A stretch of DNA of 44,705 bases. Source: JBPCRW01 sp050996405. GTDB taxonomy: Bacteria; Acidobacteriota; Blastocatellia; Pyrinomonadales; Pyrinomonadaceae. A program made the translations under genes and the position numbers. Position 1 is the stretch's first letter; each line of letters starts with the position of its first letter. The DNA is taken from contig JBPCRW010000151.1 of assembly GCA_050996405.1 (NCBI GenBank), positions 1 to 44,705 of the forward strand, read 5' to 3'. The notes below the pieces were generated by a model. That model ran no database searches, was not told the origin of the DNA, and saw only the letters and a list, made by a program, of their open reading frames with translations. Below are positions 32,766 to 41,116 of the stretch, one piece after another.

Positions 32766-33638
32766 TTACAAATTCAAAGATTTTAAATAATTTTTAAAAT
32801 CCGCACCTAAATCTTCACGTTTGAGAGCGAATTCGACGGTGGCAATCAAGAATCCTAGTTTGTCGCCCGCATCGTGGCGCGTTCCGTCGAGCTTGACGGC
32901 GTAAAAAGGTTTTCCTTCTTTGAGCATTAAACGCATCGCGTCGGTAATTTGGATTTCGCCGCCCGCGCCTTTTTCCGTGCGTTCGATGGCTTCAAAAATA
33001 TCGGGCGTAAAAATATATCTGCCGATAATCGCCAAATCCGAAGGCGCGTCTTTGAAATCAGGTTTTTCAACCATATCTTTGATTTTGAAAATATTCGGCG
33101 CGACTTCTTCCGCGTCAATCACGCCGAAACGCGAAATCGCTTCGCCTGCGACCTGCATCGTGGCAATCACGGGCGCATTGTATTCTTCAAAAACCTCAAT
33201 CATTTGCTTGAGCGCGGGCGTTTCCGCGTCAATAATATCGTCGGCAAGCAGCACGGCAAACGGTTCGTTTTCGGCAAAATCCTTCGCTTGATAAATCGCG
33301 TGTCCCAAACCTAAAGCCTGTTTTTGGCGCGTGTAGCTGATGCGGCAAATTTCGGAAATCGCGCGCACCTGCTCGAAAAATTCGGTCTTTCCTTTTTCCT
33401 GCAACAGACTTTCGAGTTCGTAGGAAATATCGAAATGATTTTCAATCGAGCTTTTTTCTCTGCCTGTGACGATTAAAATTGACTCGATGCCGGAGGCGAC
33501 TGCTTCTTCAACGGCATATTGAATCAAAGGTTTATCAACTAACGGCAGCATCTCTTTTGGTGATGCTTTGGTGGCGGGCAGAAATCTCGTTCCGAGTCCG
33601 GCGGCGGGAAAAACGGCTTTGCGAATTTTTTGTTTCAT
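32766..33638 (-). CDS. galU: UTP-glucose-1-phosphate uridylyltransferase
   Basis: Makes UDP-glucose for polysaccharide and glycolipid synthesis. N-terminal nucleotide-binding AVFPAAGLGTRFLPATKASP, then EMLPLVDKPLIQYAVEEAV, LGHAIYQAKDF, FAVLLADDIID and MVEKPDFKDAPSDLAIIGRY. 290 residues, normal. Confidence 0.95.
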   Translation of the reverse strand: MKQKIRKAVFPAAGLGTRFLPATKASPKEMLPLVDKPLIQYAVEEAVASGIESILIVTGREKSSIENHFDISYELESLLQEKGKTEFFEQVRAISEICRISYTRQKQALGLGHAIYQAKDFAENEPFAVLLADDIIDAETPALKQMIEVFEEYNAPVIATMQVAGEAISRFGVIDAEEVAPNIFKIKDMVEKPDFKDAPSDLAIIGRYIFTPDIFEAIERTEKGAGGEIQITDAMRLMLKEGKPFYAVKLDGTRHDAGDKLGFLIATVEFALKREDLGADFKNYLKSLNL

Positions 33639-33670
33639 AAAAAGATTGTTAAATTATGATTTCGTTACTA

Positions 33671-33698
33671 AAGACGAAATTAAAAAGACGAAATTAAA
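33671..33698. repeat. Tandem 14-base repeat
   Basis: Two perfect copies of AAGACGAAATTAAA in the gap between galU and serS. 14 equals twice the heptad period found elsewhere. Confidence 0.8.
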
Positions 33699-33712
33699 AT
33701 TTTAGGTGAAAA

Positions 33713-33790
33713 ATGGCTGAGAAACAAATCTTTGAAACGGTCTTGGAAAAACACGAAACGCACAAACGCGCCGAATCGAAAAAAGTTTGA
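33713..33790 (+). CDS. Possible 25-residue ORF upstream of serS
   Basis: ATG at 33713 with AGGTG five bases upstream encodes a short charged peptide (MAEKQIFETVLEKHETHKRA...) ending in KKV. It could be a real small gene, a leader, or the scrap of a lost one. Confidence 0.3.
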   Translation: MAEKQIFETVLEKHETHKRAESKKV

Positions 33791-33818
33791 ACGGCTCGTC
33801 GGCAAAAGAAAATAATTT

Positions 33819-35108
33819 ATGCTGGATTTAAATTACGTCAGAGAAAATTTGGACGCAGTAAAAATTGCTTTGCGGAATCGAAATTTTCCAACCGAAAATT
33901 TGGAAAAATTTGCGGAATTGGATAAAGAACGCCGCCGCGTGATTGGCGAAGCCGACGCGTTAAATCAAAAACGCAACTCGTCGAGCAAGGAAATAGGCGT
34001 GCTTGTGCAAGCCGGAAAACGCGCGGAAGCCGAAGCGAAAAAAGCGGAAATTTCAGGTTTAAAAGACAAACAAGCCGAACTCGAAACGAGGCGCGAACGT
34101 GCCGAGACGCAAATGCGCGAACTCCTCGCCGGTTTGCCGAACATTCCCGCCGCAGATGTTCCGGTCGGCGCGGACGAAACGGCAAACGTCGAAATCCGCA
34201 AATGGGGCGAGCCGAAGAATTTTGATTTTGAAGTCAAAGACCATGTTGATTTATGCGAAGCGTTAGGCATTTTGGATTTGGAACGCGCGACGAAAATCGC
34301 GGGTTCGCGCTTTGCGATTTTGAACGGCGCGGGCGCGAGATTGGAACGCGCGCTGGTTAATTTTATGCTCGACGTTCACACGACCGAACACAGCTACACC
34401 GAAACTTTGCCGCCATTTATCGTCAATCGCAAAGCACTTTTCGGCATGGGACAACTGCCGAAATTTGAAGACGATTTGTTCAAATTAACAGACGAACGAG
34501 ACTTATATTTAATTCCGACGGCGGAAGTTCCGGTGACGAATTATCACGCCGAAGAAATTTTGGACGCGAAGGATTTGCCGAAATACTACGCGGCTTACAC
34601 GCCCTGTTTTCGCTCGGAAGCGGGCAGCTACGGGCGCGATACGCGCGGGCTGATTCGCCAGCATCAATTTGAAAAAGTCGAATTGGTTAAACTTGCTTTG
34701 CCCGAAACTAGCGATGACGAACACGAAAAATTAACGGCGAACGCCGAACGAATTTTGCAGCTTTTGGGTTTGCCGTATCGGACGGTTGCGCTCTCAACGG
34801 GCGATTTGGGATTCGGCGCGAAAAAAACTTACGACATCGAAGTCTGGCTGCCTTCGCAGAAAACTTACCGCGAGATTTCTTCGTGTTCAAACTGCGGAGA
34901 TTTTCAGGCGCGGCGAATGAATCTGCGTTTTCGTCGCGCGGGCGGCGCGAAACCCGAATACGTTCATACATTAAACGGTTCGGGATTGGCGGTCGGCAGA
35001 ACTTGGATTGCCGTTCTGGAAAATTATCAGCAAGCTGACGGCTCGATTTTGATTCCCGAAATTTTGCAGCCTTTTATGAACGGTCTAGAGAAAATCGGGA
35101 AATACTAA
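33819..35108 (+). CDS. serS: Seryl-tRNA synthetase
   Basis: Class II synthetase. The N-terminal coiled-coil tRNA-binding arm covers about residues 25-105. Catalytic motifs: TAEVPVTNYHAEEIL, motif 2 YTPCFRSEAGSYGRDTRGLI, EISSCSNCGDFQARRMNLRF and motif 3 NGSGLAVGRTWIAVLENYQ. 429 residues, normal. Confidence 0.97.
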   Translation: MLDLNYVRENLDAVKIALRNRNFPTENLEKFAELDKERRRVIGEADALNQKRNSSSKEIGVLVQAGKRAEAEAKKAEISGLKDKQAELETRRERAETQMRELLAGLPNIPAADVPVGADETANVEIRKWGEPKNFDFEVKDHVDLCEALGILDLERATKIAGSRFAILNGAGARLERALVNFMLDVHTTEHSYTETLPPFIVNRKALFGMGQLPKFEDDLFKLTDERDLYLIPTAEVPVTNYHAEEILDAKDLPKYYAAYTPCFRSEAGSYGRDTRGLIRQHQFEKVELVKLALPETSDDEHEKLTANAERILQLLGLPYRTVALSTGDLGFGAKKTYDIEVWLPSQKTYREISSCSNCGDFQARRMNLRFRRAGGAKPEYVHTLNGSGLAVGRTWIAVLENYQQADGSILIPEILQPFMNGLEKIGKY

Positions 35109-35345
35109 ACAATAGGGTTTTAGGTTTTGCTGTTTTATCGGTTCGGGTTGTTCGGAATTAGTCGTTGTAGCGCATTTGACGCGGCTGGCTGTTGTCCGCG
35201 CGGCGAGGTTGCCCGGATTATTCTTATATTTTTGTCGCATCCAAGCTGATTGATGGTGATGAAATTATTGACTAATAACGCAGTTTCAAAATTTTATGCG
35301 CCAAATCCTGAATTATTGGGCAAGACTCTCTTTACTAACAAAATC
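35109..35345. other. Intergenic stretch after serS
   Basis: I see no gene, repeat array or clear terminator. The sequence lies between serS and the 3' end of the receptor pseudogene. Confidence 0.4.
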
Positions 35346-36345
35346 TTAAAAATTGAATCTCATGCCAATATCAATTCTTCTAGAATTTTCAGCAGAAATC
35401 GGTTGATTAAAATAGGGTGAAGTTTGAACACCGACAAACCTGTTAAAGTTTGCTTGATTCAATACATTCCGAGCGGAAAAATACAGTTTCATGGAGAATC
35501 TTTTTTGTGAATCAGTTGTTTCATTATCCCTGGCTGCTTCGGCACTTGTATATACAATAGATGTATTTCCCTTTTTCCTGCCCTTAAAATTGAAGAAGGA
35601 AAATGTCCACACGCCTCCTATGTCGAGTTGATTTCTCCACGTTCCTCGCTGACCATTGCGTGAAATTCCAAAAGGTCTGTCATTAAAAGTAGTGTCATTA
35701 TTATCATCAAGTCCTGTTGTTATTGTATAAGGCAAAGGGGAATTTATATTGTAAATTGCGCTAACCAAAAGTCCGCGTCTGATTTTCCAGCTCAGAGAAC
35801 TATAAATTCTATGTCTTTGGTCATTATTTGACGCAGACCGATCTAAAGCTAAATTGTAATTATTACTGGGCAATTCATAAATTCCATCACTGTCCGATAT
35901 TCTTTTTTGCAATGTATAATTAATACCAAAAGAAACTCATTTTCGGATAGCTCCGCTCAAACCCACATTTAATTCGTTTCTCACAAAAAAAGCTGAAGAT
36001 TCAACCTGAATAATATTTCCAAAATTTTCATCCGGTCTTTTGCCAAATAATGGGGCATTAATATTTCTGCTTCGGAATTGATGTATGCCTTTTTGAAACA
36101 GATAATTAACCCGAAGATTCAACTTCTTATTTAACTGACTATCAACTCCAAACGAAGAATGTATAATATAAGGATTGCTTAGATTATTCGCTTTGAGCCA
36201 ATAACTACTCATTAGCGGTTGCGCTAATCCTCCCAAAAAGGATTAGGAAAGCCTGGATTTTCAATGATTATCTGTTTTGGCTGGTCAATGCCTTGATTAC
36301 TAATAAAGGTTAAAAACTTATTGAAATTAAAGGTAGCGAAGTCAT
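35346..36345 (-). pseudogene. C-terminal remnant of an Oar-like TonB-dependent receptor
   Basis: The minus strand carries about 330 codons of an outer-membrane receptor C-terminus. Typical strands include DQRHRIYSSLSWKIRRGLLV, PLPYTITTGLDDN, FSARNVLNQANFNRFVGV and the terminal RRIDIGMRFNF. Three lesions are visible: the N-terminal portion is missing, a one-base loss in a T-run near 36235 shifts the frame between ENPGFPNPF and GGLAQPL, and an in-frame TGA at 35937-35939 splits the rest. Intact relatives are about 1000 residues and carry a carboxypeptidase-regulatory domain and plug. Confidence 0.85.
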
Positions 36346-36510
36346 TTTATAAAATTGACATAAACCCTTTCAATTCCAACATAAACTTTTGTGATAAAAC
36401 GCATTCATTCTACCCCCCCCCGATTTTTTTGTCAAGTAAAATTTTAACCCTTTATTGACAGGCATTTATACAGTATTTCGTGCGACACGGACATTGCAAA
36501 ATGAGGTTAA
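36346..36510. other. Intergenic stretch with a C9 run
   Basis: Upstream side of the receptor remnant. It holds nine consecutive C at 36413-36421 followed by a T-run, and no recognisable gene. Confidence 0.5.
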
Positions 36511-36520
36511 GAAAAAATTC

Positions 36521-36620
36521 GACGCGGAGACGCGGAGGATTTTAAAGTAAAAAGTAAAAAGGTAAAAAGTAGAAAATAAATTTGCCTTTTACCTTTGCCT
36601 TTCTTTCTCTGCGTCTCCGC
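36521..36620. repeat. Nested hairpin: period-7 arms inside an outer inverted repeat
   Basis: Outer arms GACGCGGAGACGCGGAGGA (36521-36539) and TCTCTGCGTCTCCGC (36606-36620). Inside them lie aaagtaa x2, aaaggta, aaaagta (36544-36571) and T-rich units tttgcct...acctttgcctttc (36581-36605), which pair with each other. Confidence 0.8.
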
Positions 36621-36639
36621 TTTGAAAAAAGATTCTTTA

Positions 36640-38478
36640 TTATTTGCGCTGAAATTCGGGCGAACCAAGCACGAGCGTCAGCAATTCCGCCACCGAATCG
36701 GGAGTTTTCGGCGGGCTTCCAACTGCCTGCGGTTTCGCCTGCGCCATCATATTTCCTGTTAGTAAGGAGTTTGGCGCGGGATTTTTGTGTGGCATATCAG
36801 ACGGTTTGTCGGCGATTTTAAAAATGGCTTCTTTGGTGCGCGGCGTAATTTCGTTTGCCAGCACGAGATTCGTCAATCTTGCGACAACCGCTGTCGAATC
36901 GTTTGATTGAACGCCATCCAGAATTTTAGCGGCATCAATCTGCGTCCCTTTTATTCGGTTAGTGGCGAGCGCGTTAGCAAAATTAAAACGCACAAGCAGA
37001 CCGCCGCTCGACAGCCATTCGTCCGATTGGTCTGGATAACCTTCGGGCGTGATGTGTCCGAAAAGCGGCTCTCCCATTTTCGCAATCCAGTTTAATAAAG
37101 GGCTGTTCGCGTCGGTTTCCGCGCCTAAAATTCTTAAAGACGAAACGACAAATTCAAACGGCGATTTAACTTTCGTTTGATACGCCGTCGGCGACAAAAA
37201 CGCGGGCGAAGTGATGATGCTTCGCACGGTTTCGCGGATTGAGCCGTCGGTTTTTAAAAAAACCTGCGCTGCTTGATTGATAACGGCGGGCGGCGGATTG
37301 TCGCCTAAAAACCTGCGCGCGAGTTTGGTCGCAATAAATTTCGCCGTCGAAGGATGCGCTGCCAGAATATCTAAAACTTTTTCAACGTCGGCAATGCCGC
37401 CGCCCGCCGCGATTTTCTGTCCGAGAACGATTTTTTCGCCGTTGTCGTGCGCCTGCGGGTTAAAAATAAACGTGCCTTCCTGATTCGGTTTGCGAACCGT
37501 CCAGCCGGTCAAACAGCGCGCGACTTCCTGCACGTCTTTTTGCGTGTAGCCGCCGTTGACACCCAAAGTATGCAGTTCCATCAACTCACGCGCGTAATTT
37601 TCGTTGATGCCGCCGACAGACCTTTCCGGTTTATCCTTCGTCGCCGGATATTTCCGCACGACGCTCGATGTCCAATTGTCCAGATAAAAAAGCATCGCCG
37701 GAGAATGCGCCGTCGCGCCGAGCAAATCTCGAAATCTCCCAAGCGCGAACGGGCGAATCGCCTCGCGGTCAAACTGCGTCAACAGCCAGCGGTCGGCATC
37801 TTTTTGCGCGTAAATGCTGAAATGATTTTCCCAGAAATCAACCATAACTTCGTTCAATTGCCGTTCGCTGTAAGTCGCCCGCAAAACCGCTGCGCGCTGC
37901 AAATCATTAACGACCATCTGCGGATTTTTCGGAGGCGGCGTTGGTTTGGCGGTTGGACTTGGCGATGGTGTGACAGTCGGTTTCACCATTTCGCCGTTTG
38001 TCGAAGGTATTTTAAGAAGCGGCTCGGTTGACGCGGGCGGCATCGGCTTCATCATTTCGCCGTTCGTCGGTTTCGGCGATGCGCTCGGAATCGGCGTTGG
38101 AGTCGGCGGCGGTTTCGGCGGATTATACTGCTCGGCAAGCGTCGGTGTCGGCAGCATCAGCGTCGGCAGTTTGTCGAGCCGTTTGTCGAGCGCGGAATCG
38201 TCAATCGAATCGGGATTGAGTTGCTGCTCGATATAATTTTTCACGCCCATCGCTTTGATTTTTGCAAAATCGTCGGGACGCGCGCCGAAAGTCAATCTCG
38301 AAAGAATCTGGTTAATGCGCTGATTTTCCGATAAAACTTTTGATGAACCGTTTGTTTCCGCATTTCGCGCGGCACGATTCGCGCTGGCGGCAATCGGTTC
38401 ACATACGAAAAGCATCACCAGCAACATTGAAATTCCAACACTGCTTATTTGATTGAATTTTGTCCGAAAATTTTTCAT
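36640..38478 (-). CDS. Secreted DUF1800 family protein
   Basis: 612 residues. Signal peptide MLLVMLFVCEPIAASA (residues ~17-32). DUF1800 hallmarks: INQILSRLTFGARPDDFAKI, MVDFWENHFSIY, SPAMLFYLDN, NENYARELMELHTLGVNGGY and VARCLTGWTV. About residues 115-190 form a Pro-rich insert with near-duplicate segments containing TNGEM(M/V)KP. DUF1800 genes often sit beside a DUF1501 gene; none is seen here. Start at Met4 of the longest frame (MKNFRTKF, 38478), with GAGG nine bases upstream. Confidence 0.9.
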   Translation of the reverse strand: MKNFRTKFNQISSVGISMLLVMLFVCEPIAASANRAARNAETNGSSKVLSENQRINQILSRLTFGARPDDFAKIKAMGVKNYIEQQLNPDSIDDSALDKRLDKLPTLMLPTPTLAEQYNPPKPPPTPTPIPSASPKPTNGEMMKPMPPASTEPLLKIPSTNGEMVKPTVTPSPSPTAKPTPPPKNPQMVVNDLQRAAVLRATYSERQLNEVMVDFWENHFSIYAQKDADRWLLTQFDREAIRPFALGRFRDLLGATAHSPAMLFYLDNWTSSVVRKYPATKDKPERSVGGINENYARELMELHTLGVNGGYTQKDVQEVARCLTGWTVRKPNQEGTFIFNPQAHDNGEKIVLGQKIAAGGGIADVEKVLDILAAHPSTAKFIATKLARRFLGDNPPPAVINQAAQVFLKTDGSIRETVRSIITSPAFLSPTAYQTKVKSPFEFVVSSLRILGAETDANSPLLNWIAKMGEPLFGHITPEGYPDQSDEWLSSGGLLVRFNFANALATNRIKGTQIDAAKILDGVQSNDSTAVVARLTNLVLANEITPRTKEAIFKIADKPSDMPHKNPAPNSLLTGNMMAQAKPQAVGSPPKTPDSVAELLTLVLGSPEFQRK

Positions 38479-38593
38479 CTTGCCCATCCTCTGAAAAATA
38501 ATGATAGGCAGCTATTTTCCGCCGTTTCGCACTATTTTTCAATATAGATTTTGAAAGTAATCGGAAGGATGTCCGCCGGACAAATAAAAATAA

Positions 38594-38632
38594 AAAGTCT
38601 TTCTGAATAATTTTCAGGAAGACTTTGTTTTA
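38594..38632 (-). terminator. Terminator downstream of the DHH gene
   Basis: Stem AAAGTCTTTCTGAA / TTCAGGAAGACTTT (one G-U pair), loop taatt, with T-rich sequence following on the minus strand. It separates the DHH gene from the DUF1800 gene. Confidence 0.88.
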
Positions 38633-38662
38633 ATTAAAATTAATAAAATTAACCAAACGTTT

Positions 38663-39628
38663 CTAATCAGTTTCGAATTGCAGTTCTTCGACAATTTCAC
38701 GCATAAATTTTCTGCCCTTTTCGATTTCGTCGGGCGCGAGCGAGACCGCGCCGACGACCGCGTGACCGCCTCCGCCGTAAGCCTCGCAGATTTCCGCGAT
38801 GTTGCGAGTGCGCGGGCGCGGCGACCAGGGATTTGAACCGACCGAAATTTTGACGCGGCTCGGACTTCGGGTTAAAGCGACGTTGTAAGTCGTCTGCGGG
38901 TAGAAATAATAGGGAATAAATTTGTTGTAGCCGTCGCGTCCGTTGTCGGTTAAATCGAAACTAACCACGCCTTTTGAATAGACAGCTTTTTCTTTGATTT
39001 CTTCGACGGTTTTCCAATGACATTCCAGAATCGGTTTTAATTTGGCTTGAATTTCCGCGCTTTCGACAACTTCCGTCAAACTTTTTCGCGTTAAATCTTG
39101 AATTATTTTTTCGACAAATTTCGCGTCCTTTTCGCCTTCGATAACCTGCATTAATTTCAAAGCGGGCGTGCGGAGTTCGACGCATTGCGCCGCCGATTCA
39201 TACAGCGCGCCGTCAATAATATGCGCCCAGCAAACGAGTTCGTCCATCGAATCGTCAACGTAGCCGAAATTTTCTGCGGCGATGCGGGCGATAAATTCCG
39301 CGCACGATTTGCTCGACGTATCGAGAAATTTTTTGCCCGATGTGTCTTGCAGAAAATTCTGTTCGTCTCGTTCGTTTAAAAACGCCGATTGATGATGGTC
39401 AAACCACCAAGTTAATCGCGCGTCGTTGCAGTATTTAAAATCGACGATGGCGTTTTCGCCCGCGTCAATCAGCAGATTTTTATCGAAAAAATTTCCGGCT
39501 TTGTGCATCACCGGAACGTATCCGATTTCGGCTTCCACGTTAAATTTCGCGCGATAGAATTTTGTAAAAAAAGCGGCACTCGAAACGCCGTCGAAGCAGT
39601 TTCCGTGATAAAGTATGCGAAGTTTCAT
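38663..39628 (-). CDS. DHH-family phosphoesterase
   Basis: 321 residues. N-terminal YHGNCFDGVSSAAFF holds a metal-binding Asp, the DHH motif is WWFDHHQSAF, and the C-terminal DHHA1-like motif is EAYGGGGHAVVGAVSL. The family includes nano-RNases, cyclic-dinucleotide phosphodiesterases and RecJ. This one lacks the length and OB domain of RecJ. Substrate not determined. It is transcribed away from the GNAT gene. Confidence 0.87.
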   Translation of the reverse strand: MKLRILYHGNCFDGVSSAAFFTKFYRAKFNVEAEIGYVPVMHKAGNFFDKNLLIDAGENAIVDFKYCNDARLTWWFDHHQSAFLNERDEQNFLQDTSGKKFLDTSSKSCAEFIARIAAENFGYVDDSMDELVCWAHIIDGALYESAAQCVELRTPALKLMQVIEGEKDAKFVEKIIQDLTRKSLTEVVESAEIQAKLKPILECHWKTVEEIKEKAVYSKGVVSFDLTDNGRDGYNKFIPYYFYPQTTYNVALTRSPSRVKISVGSNPWSPRPRTRNIAEICEAYGGGGHAVVGAVSLAPDEIEKGRKFMREIVEELQFETD

Positions 39629-39638
39629 AAAAGTTTAA

Positions 39639-39657
39639 TTTTGTCTTGTGGACAAAA
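39639..39657. promoter_or_regulatory. Palindrome between divergent genes
   Basis: TTTTGTC-ttgtg-GACAAAA, a perfect 7-bp inverted repeat with a 5-base spacer, 10 bases upstream of the DHH start and 55 upstream of the GNAT start. Candidate operator; no regulator is encoded nearby. Confidence 0.35.
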
Positions 39658-39712
39658 CATTCTAGATTAGTTGGCTGGCGGTATCTCGTCAAGCGAAAAT
39701 TACTAAAAATCT

Positions 39713-40171
39713 ATGAGCGATGAAATTTTAATTCGTATCGCAACCGCCGAAGATGCCGATGCGCTGGTCGAATTTAATCAGGCGATGGCGTTTGAAACCG
39801 AGCATAAACGGCTCGACGCGCGGGTTTTGCAAAGCGGTGTCGCGGGGGTTTTCGAGGACGAGCGCAAAGGTTTTTACGCCGTTGCCGAAACGGGCGGAAA
39901 AATCGTCGGCGGATTAATGATTACTTTTGAATGGAGCGACTGGCGGGACAAATGGTTTTGGTGGATTCAGAGCGTTTATATTTTACCTAATGAGCGCGGG
40001 CGCGGCATTTATCGACGGTTATACGAATTCGTTAAATGGAAAGCCCAAATGAGTAATGATGTCTGCGGTTTTCGGCTCTATGTCGAACGGGAAAATACGG
40101 CGGCGCAGGACGTTTATAAAAAACTCGGGATGGCGGAATCGTATTATTTGATGTTTGAAGAAATGATTTGA
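39713..40171 (+). CDS. GNAT-family N-acetyltransferase
   Basis: 152 residues. Acetyl-CoA pyrophosphate-binding motif LPNERGRGIYRRLYEFV, preceded by WWIQSVYI, followed by GFRLYVERENTAAQDVYKKL and MAESYYLMFEEM. Single GNAT domain; substrate unknown. An inverted repeat lies just downstream. Confidence 0.92.
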   Translation: MSDEILIRIATAEDADALVEFNQAMAFETEHKRLDARVLQSGVAGVFEDERKGFYAVAETGGKIVGGLMITFEWSDWRDKWFWWIQSVYILPNERGRGIYRRLYEFVKWKAQMSNDVCGFRLYVERENTAAQDVYKKLGMAESYYLMFEEMI

Positions 40172-40179
40172 AAAAGTAA

Positions 40180-40207
40180 AAAGCCGGAACTGAAAAATTC
40201 CGGCTTT
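40180..40207. terminator. Hairpin downstream of GNAT gene
   Basis: Perfect stem AAAGCCGGAA / TTCCGGCTTT with an 8-base loop. Only a short T-tract follows on the plus strand. Confidence 0.6.
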
Positions 40208-40286
40208 CACTTAACTTAAAAGCAATGGCGATTCGCAAAAGATAGGAGCTAAAGTAAAAATCGCCTCGCCAATCGCGTTTAAGAAA

Positions 40287-40565
40287 CTAAAAATTTTCTT
40301 CCCTGACGATTGGCGGAAAGTAGAATGAACCGTATGTTTCAAGCGTTTCGGGATTAAATTGTTTTCTCGCGCCGCACTGCAAACAACTGCGGTAGGCGAT
40401 TTTCCCTTGAACAAACGGGCGGCTGATGTCTTCGTGCCAGCAGCCGAAAAGTTTTGCCATCAAGCCGACTCTTTTTCCGAAAACAAAATTATTCGGGCGA
40501 CGTTTCCGTTTAAGATTTCTGAAAATTGAAGATTCAGTTTTATTTGATAACAAAGCGGTTGACAT
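40287..40565 (-). CDS. Small zinc-ribbon-like protein
   Basis: 92 residues. A basic N-terminal half (NLKRKRRPNNFVFGKR) is followed by LFGCWHEDISRPFVQGKIAYRSCLQCGARKQF: CWH plus CLQC gives four likely zinc ligands. This C-H...CxxCG layout is common in small proteins of unknown function. Start at ATG 40565, with AAGGAA upstream; the inner Met at LMAKLFGCW is an alternative. Confidence 0.65.
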   Translation of the reverse strand: MSTALLSNKTESSIFRNLKRKRRPNNFVFGKRVGLMAKLFGCWHEDISRPFVQGKIAYRSCLQCGARKQFNPETLETYGSFYFPPIVREENF

Positions 40566-40762
40566 AAAATTAGAATTTCCTTTTATAGATTCAAGTTTCG
40601 AGCGTTCCTTCAATAGACTCTGCCTCAACATTGAGCAACATTTGTGCCAGAGTTTGTGAAATTTTGAATTTGAACAAACCAGAAAAATTATTGGTTTTTC
40701 TAAAATGACCGGAAAAGGATTGTTTGCTTTTCATACAATTAGCAAAAGCGTCGGCAGAAAAA

Positions 40763-41113
40763 ATGTCTGAAAGCGGTTCAATCGAACTGGAAATTTTCCG
40801 GCAATGTCATCGCAAAACTTTTATGACGAAAATCGACGAACCGGAATTTGCGCGAATCTGCGACGGAATTTACGAAGACCGCAAGAGTATTTTCCGGCAC
40901 AATCCGGTTGGCACAGAGCGGGAAACGCTGTTGTGGATGTTGCTCGGCGCGCTGACCGTTTATTTAAATCTGACGGAAATCGAAACTCCTTGTTTTAACG
41001 GAATGCCAACCGCCGAAACTTACCGCGAAGCAATTTTATTCGTTTTAAATGATAGAATGAATTCGAGATTCGACGCGGAAAAATATTTGAATAAATTAAC
41101 AAAAGAAAATTAA
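40763..41113 (+). CDS. Helical protein of unknown function
   Basis: 116 residues, soluble and predicted helical. Segments LEIFRQCHRKTFMTKIDEPE and GTERETLLWMLLGALTVYLN stand out. No family recognised. Start at ATG 40763, preferred over the TTG at 40724. It ends 3 bases before the MBL gene and is probably co-transcribed with it. Confidence 0.6.
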   Translation: MSESGSIELEIFRQCHRKTFMTKIDEPEFARICDGIYEDRKSIFRHNPVGTERETLLWMLLGALTVYLNLTEIETPCFNGMPTAETYREAILFVLNDRMNSRFDAEKYLNKLTKEN

Positions 41114-41116
41114 AAA

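Noticed and set aside
35109..35345. Possible tRNA or riboswitch after serS
   Set aside because: No cloverleaf, CCA end or conserved aptamer core could be found by eye.
37447..38031. Plus-strand frame of 194 codons over the DUF1800 gene
   Set aside because: Arg-rich antisense frame; the minus-strand DUF1800 protein carries a signal peptide and all family motifs.
40706..40771. 21-codon ORF (MTGKGLFAFHTISKS...) overlapping the start of the 116-residue gene
   Set aside because: Coupled stop and start are suggestive, but no ribosome binding site or conservation can be shown.
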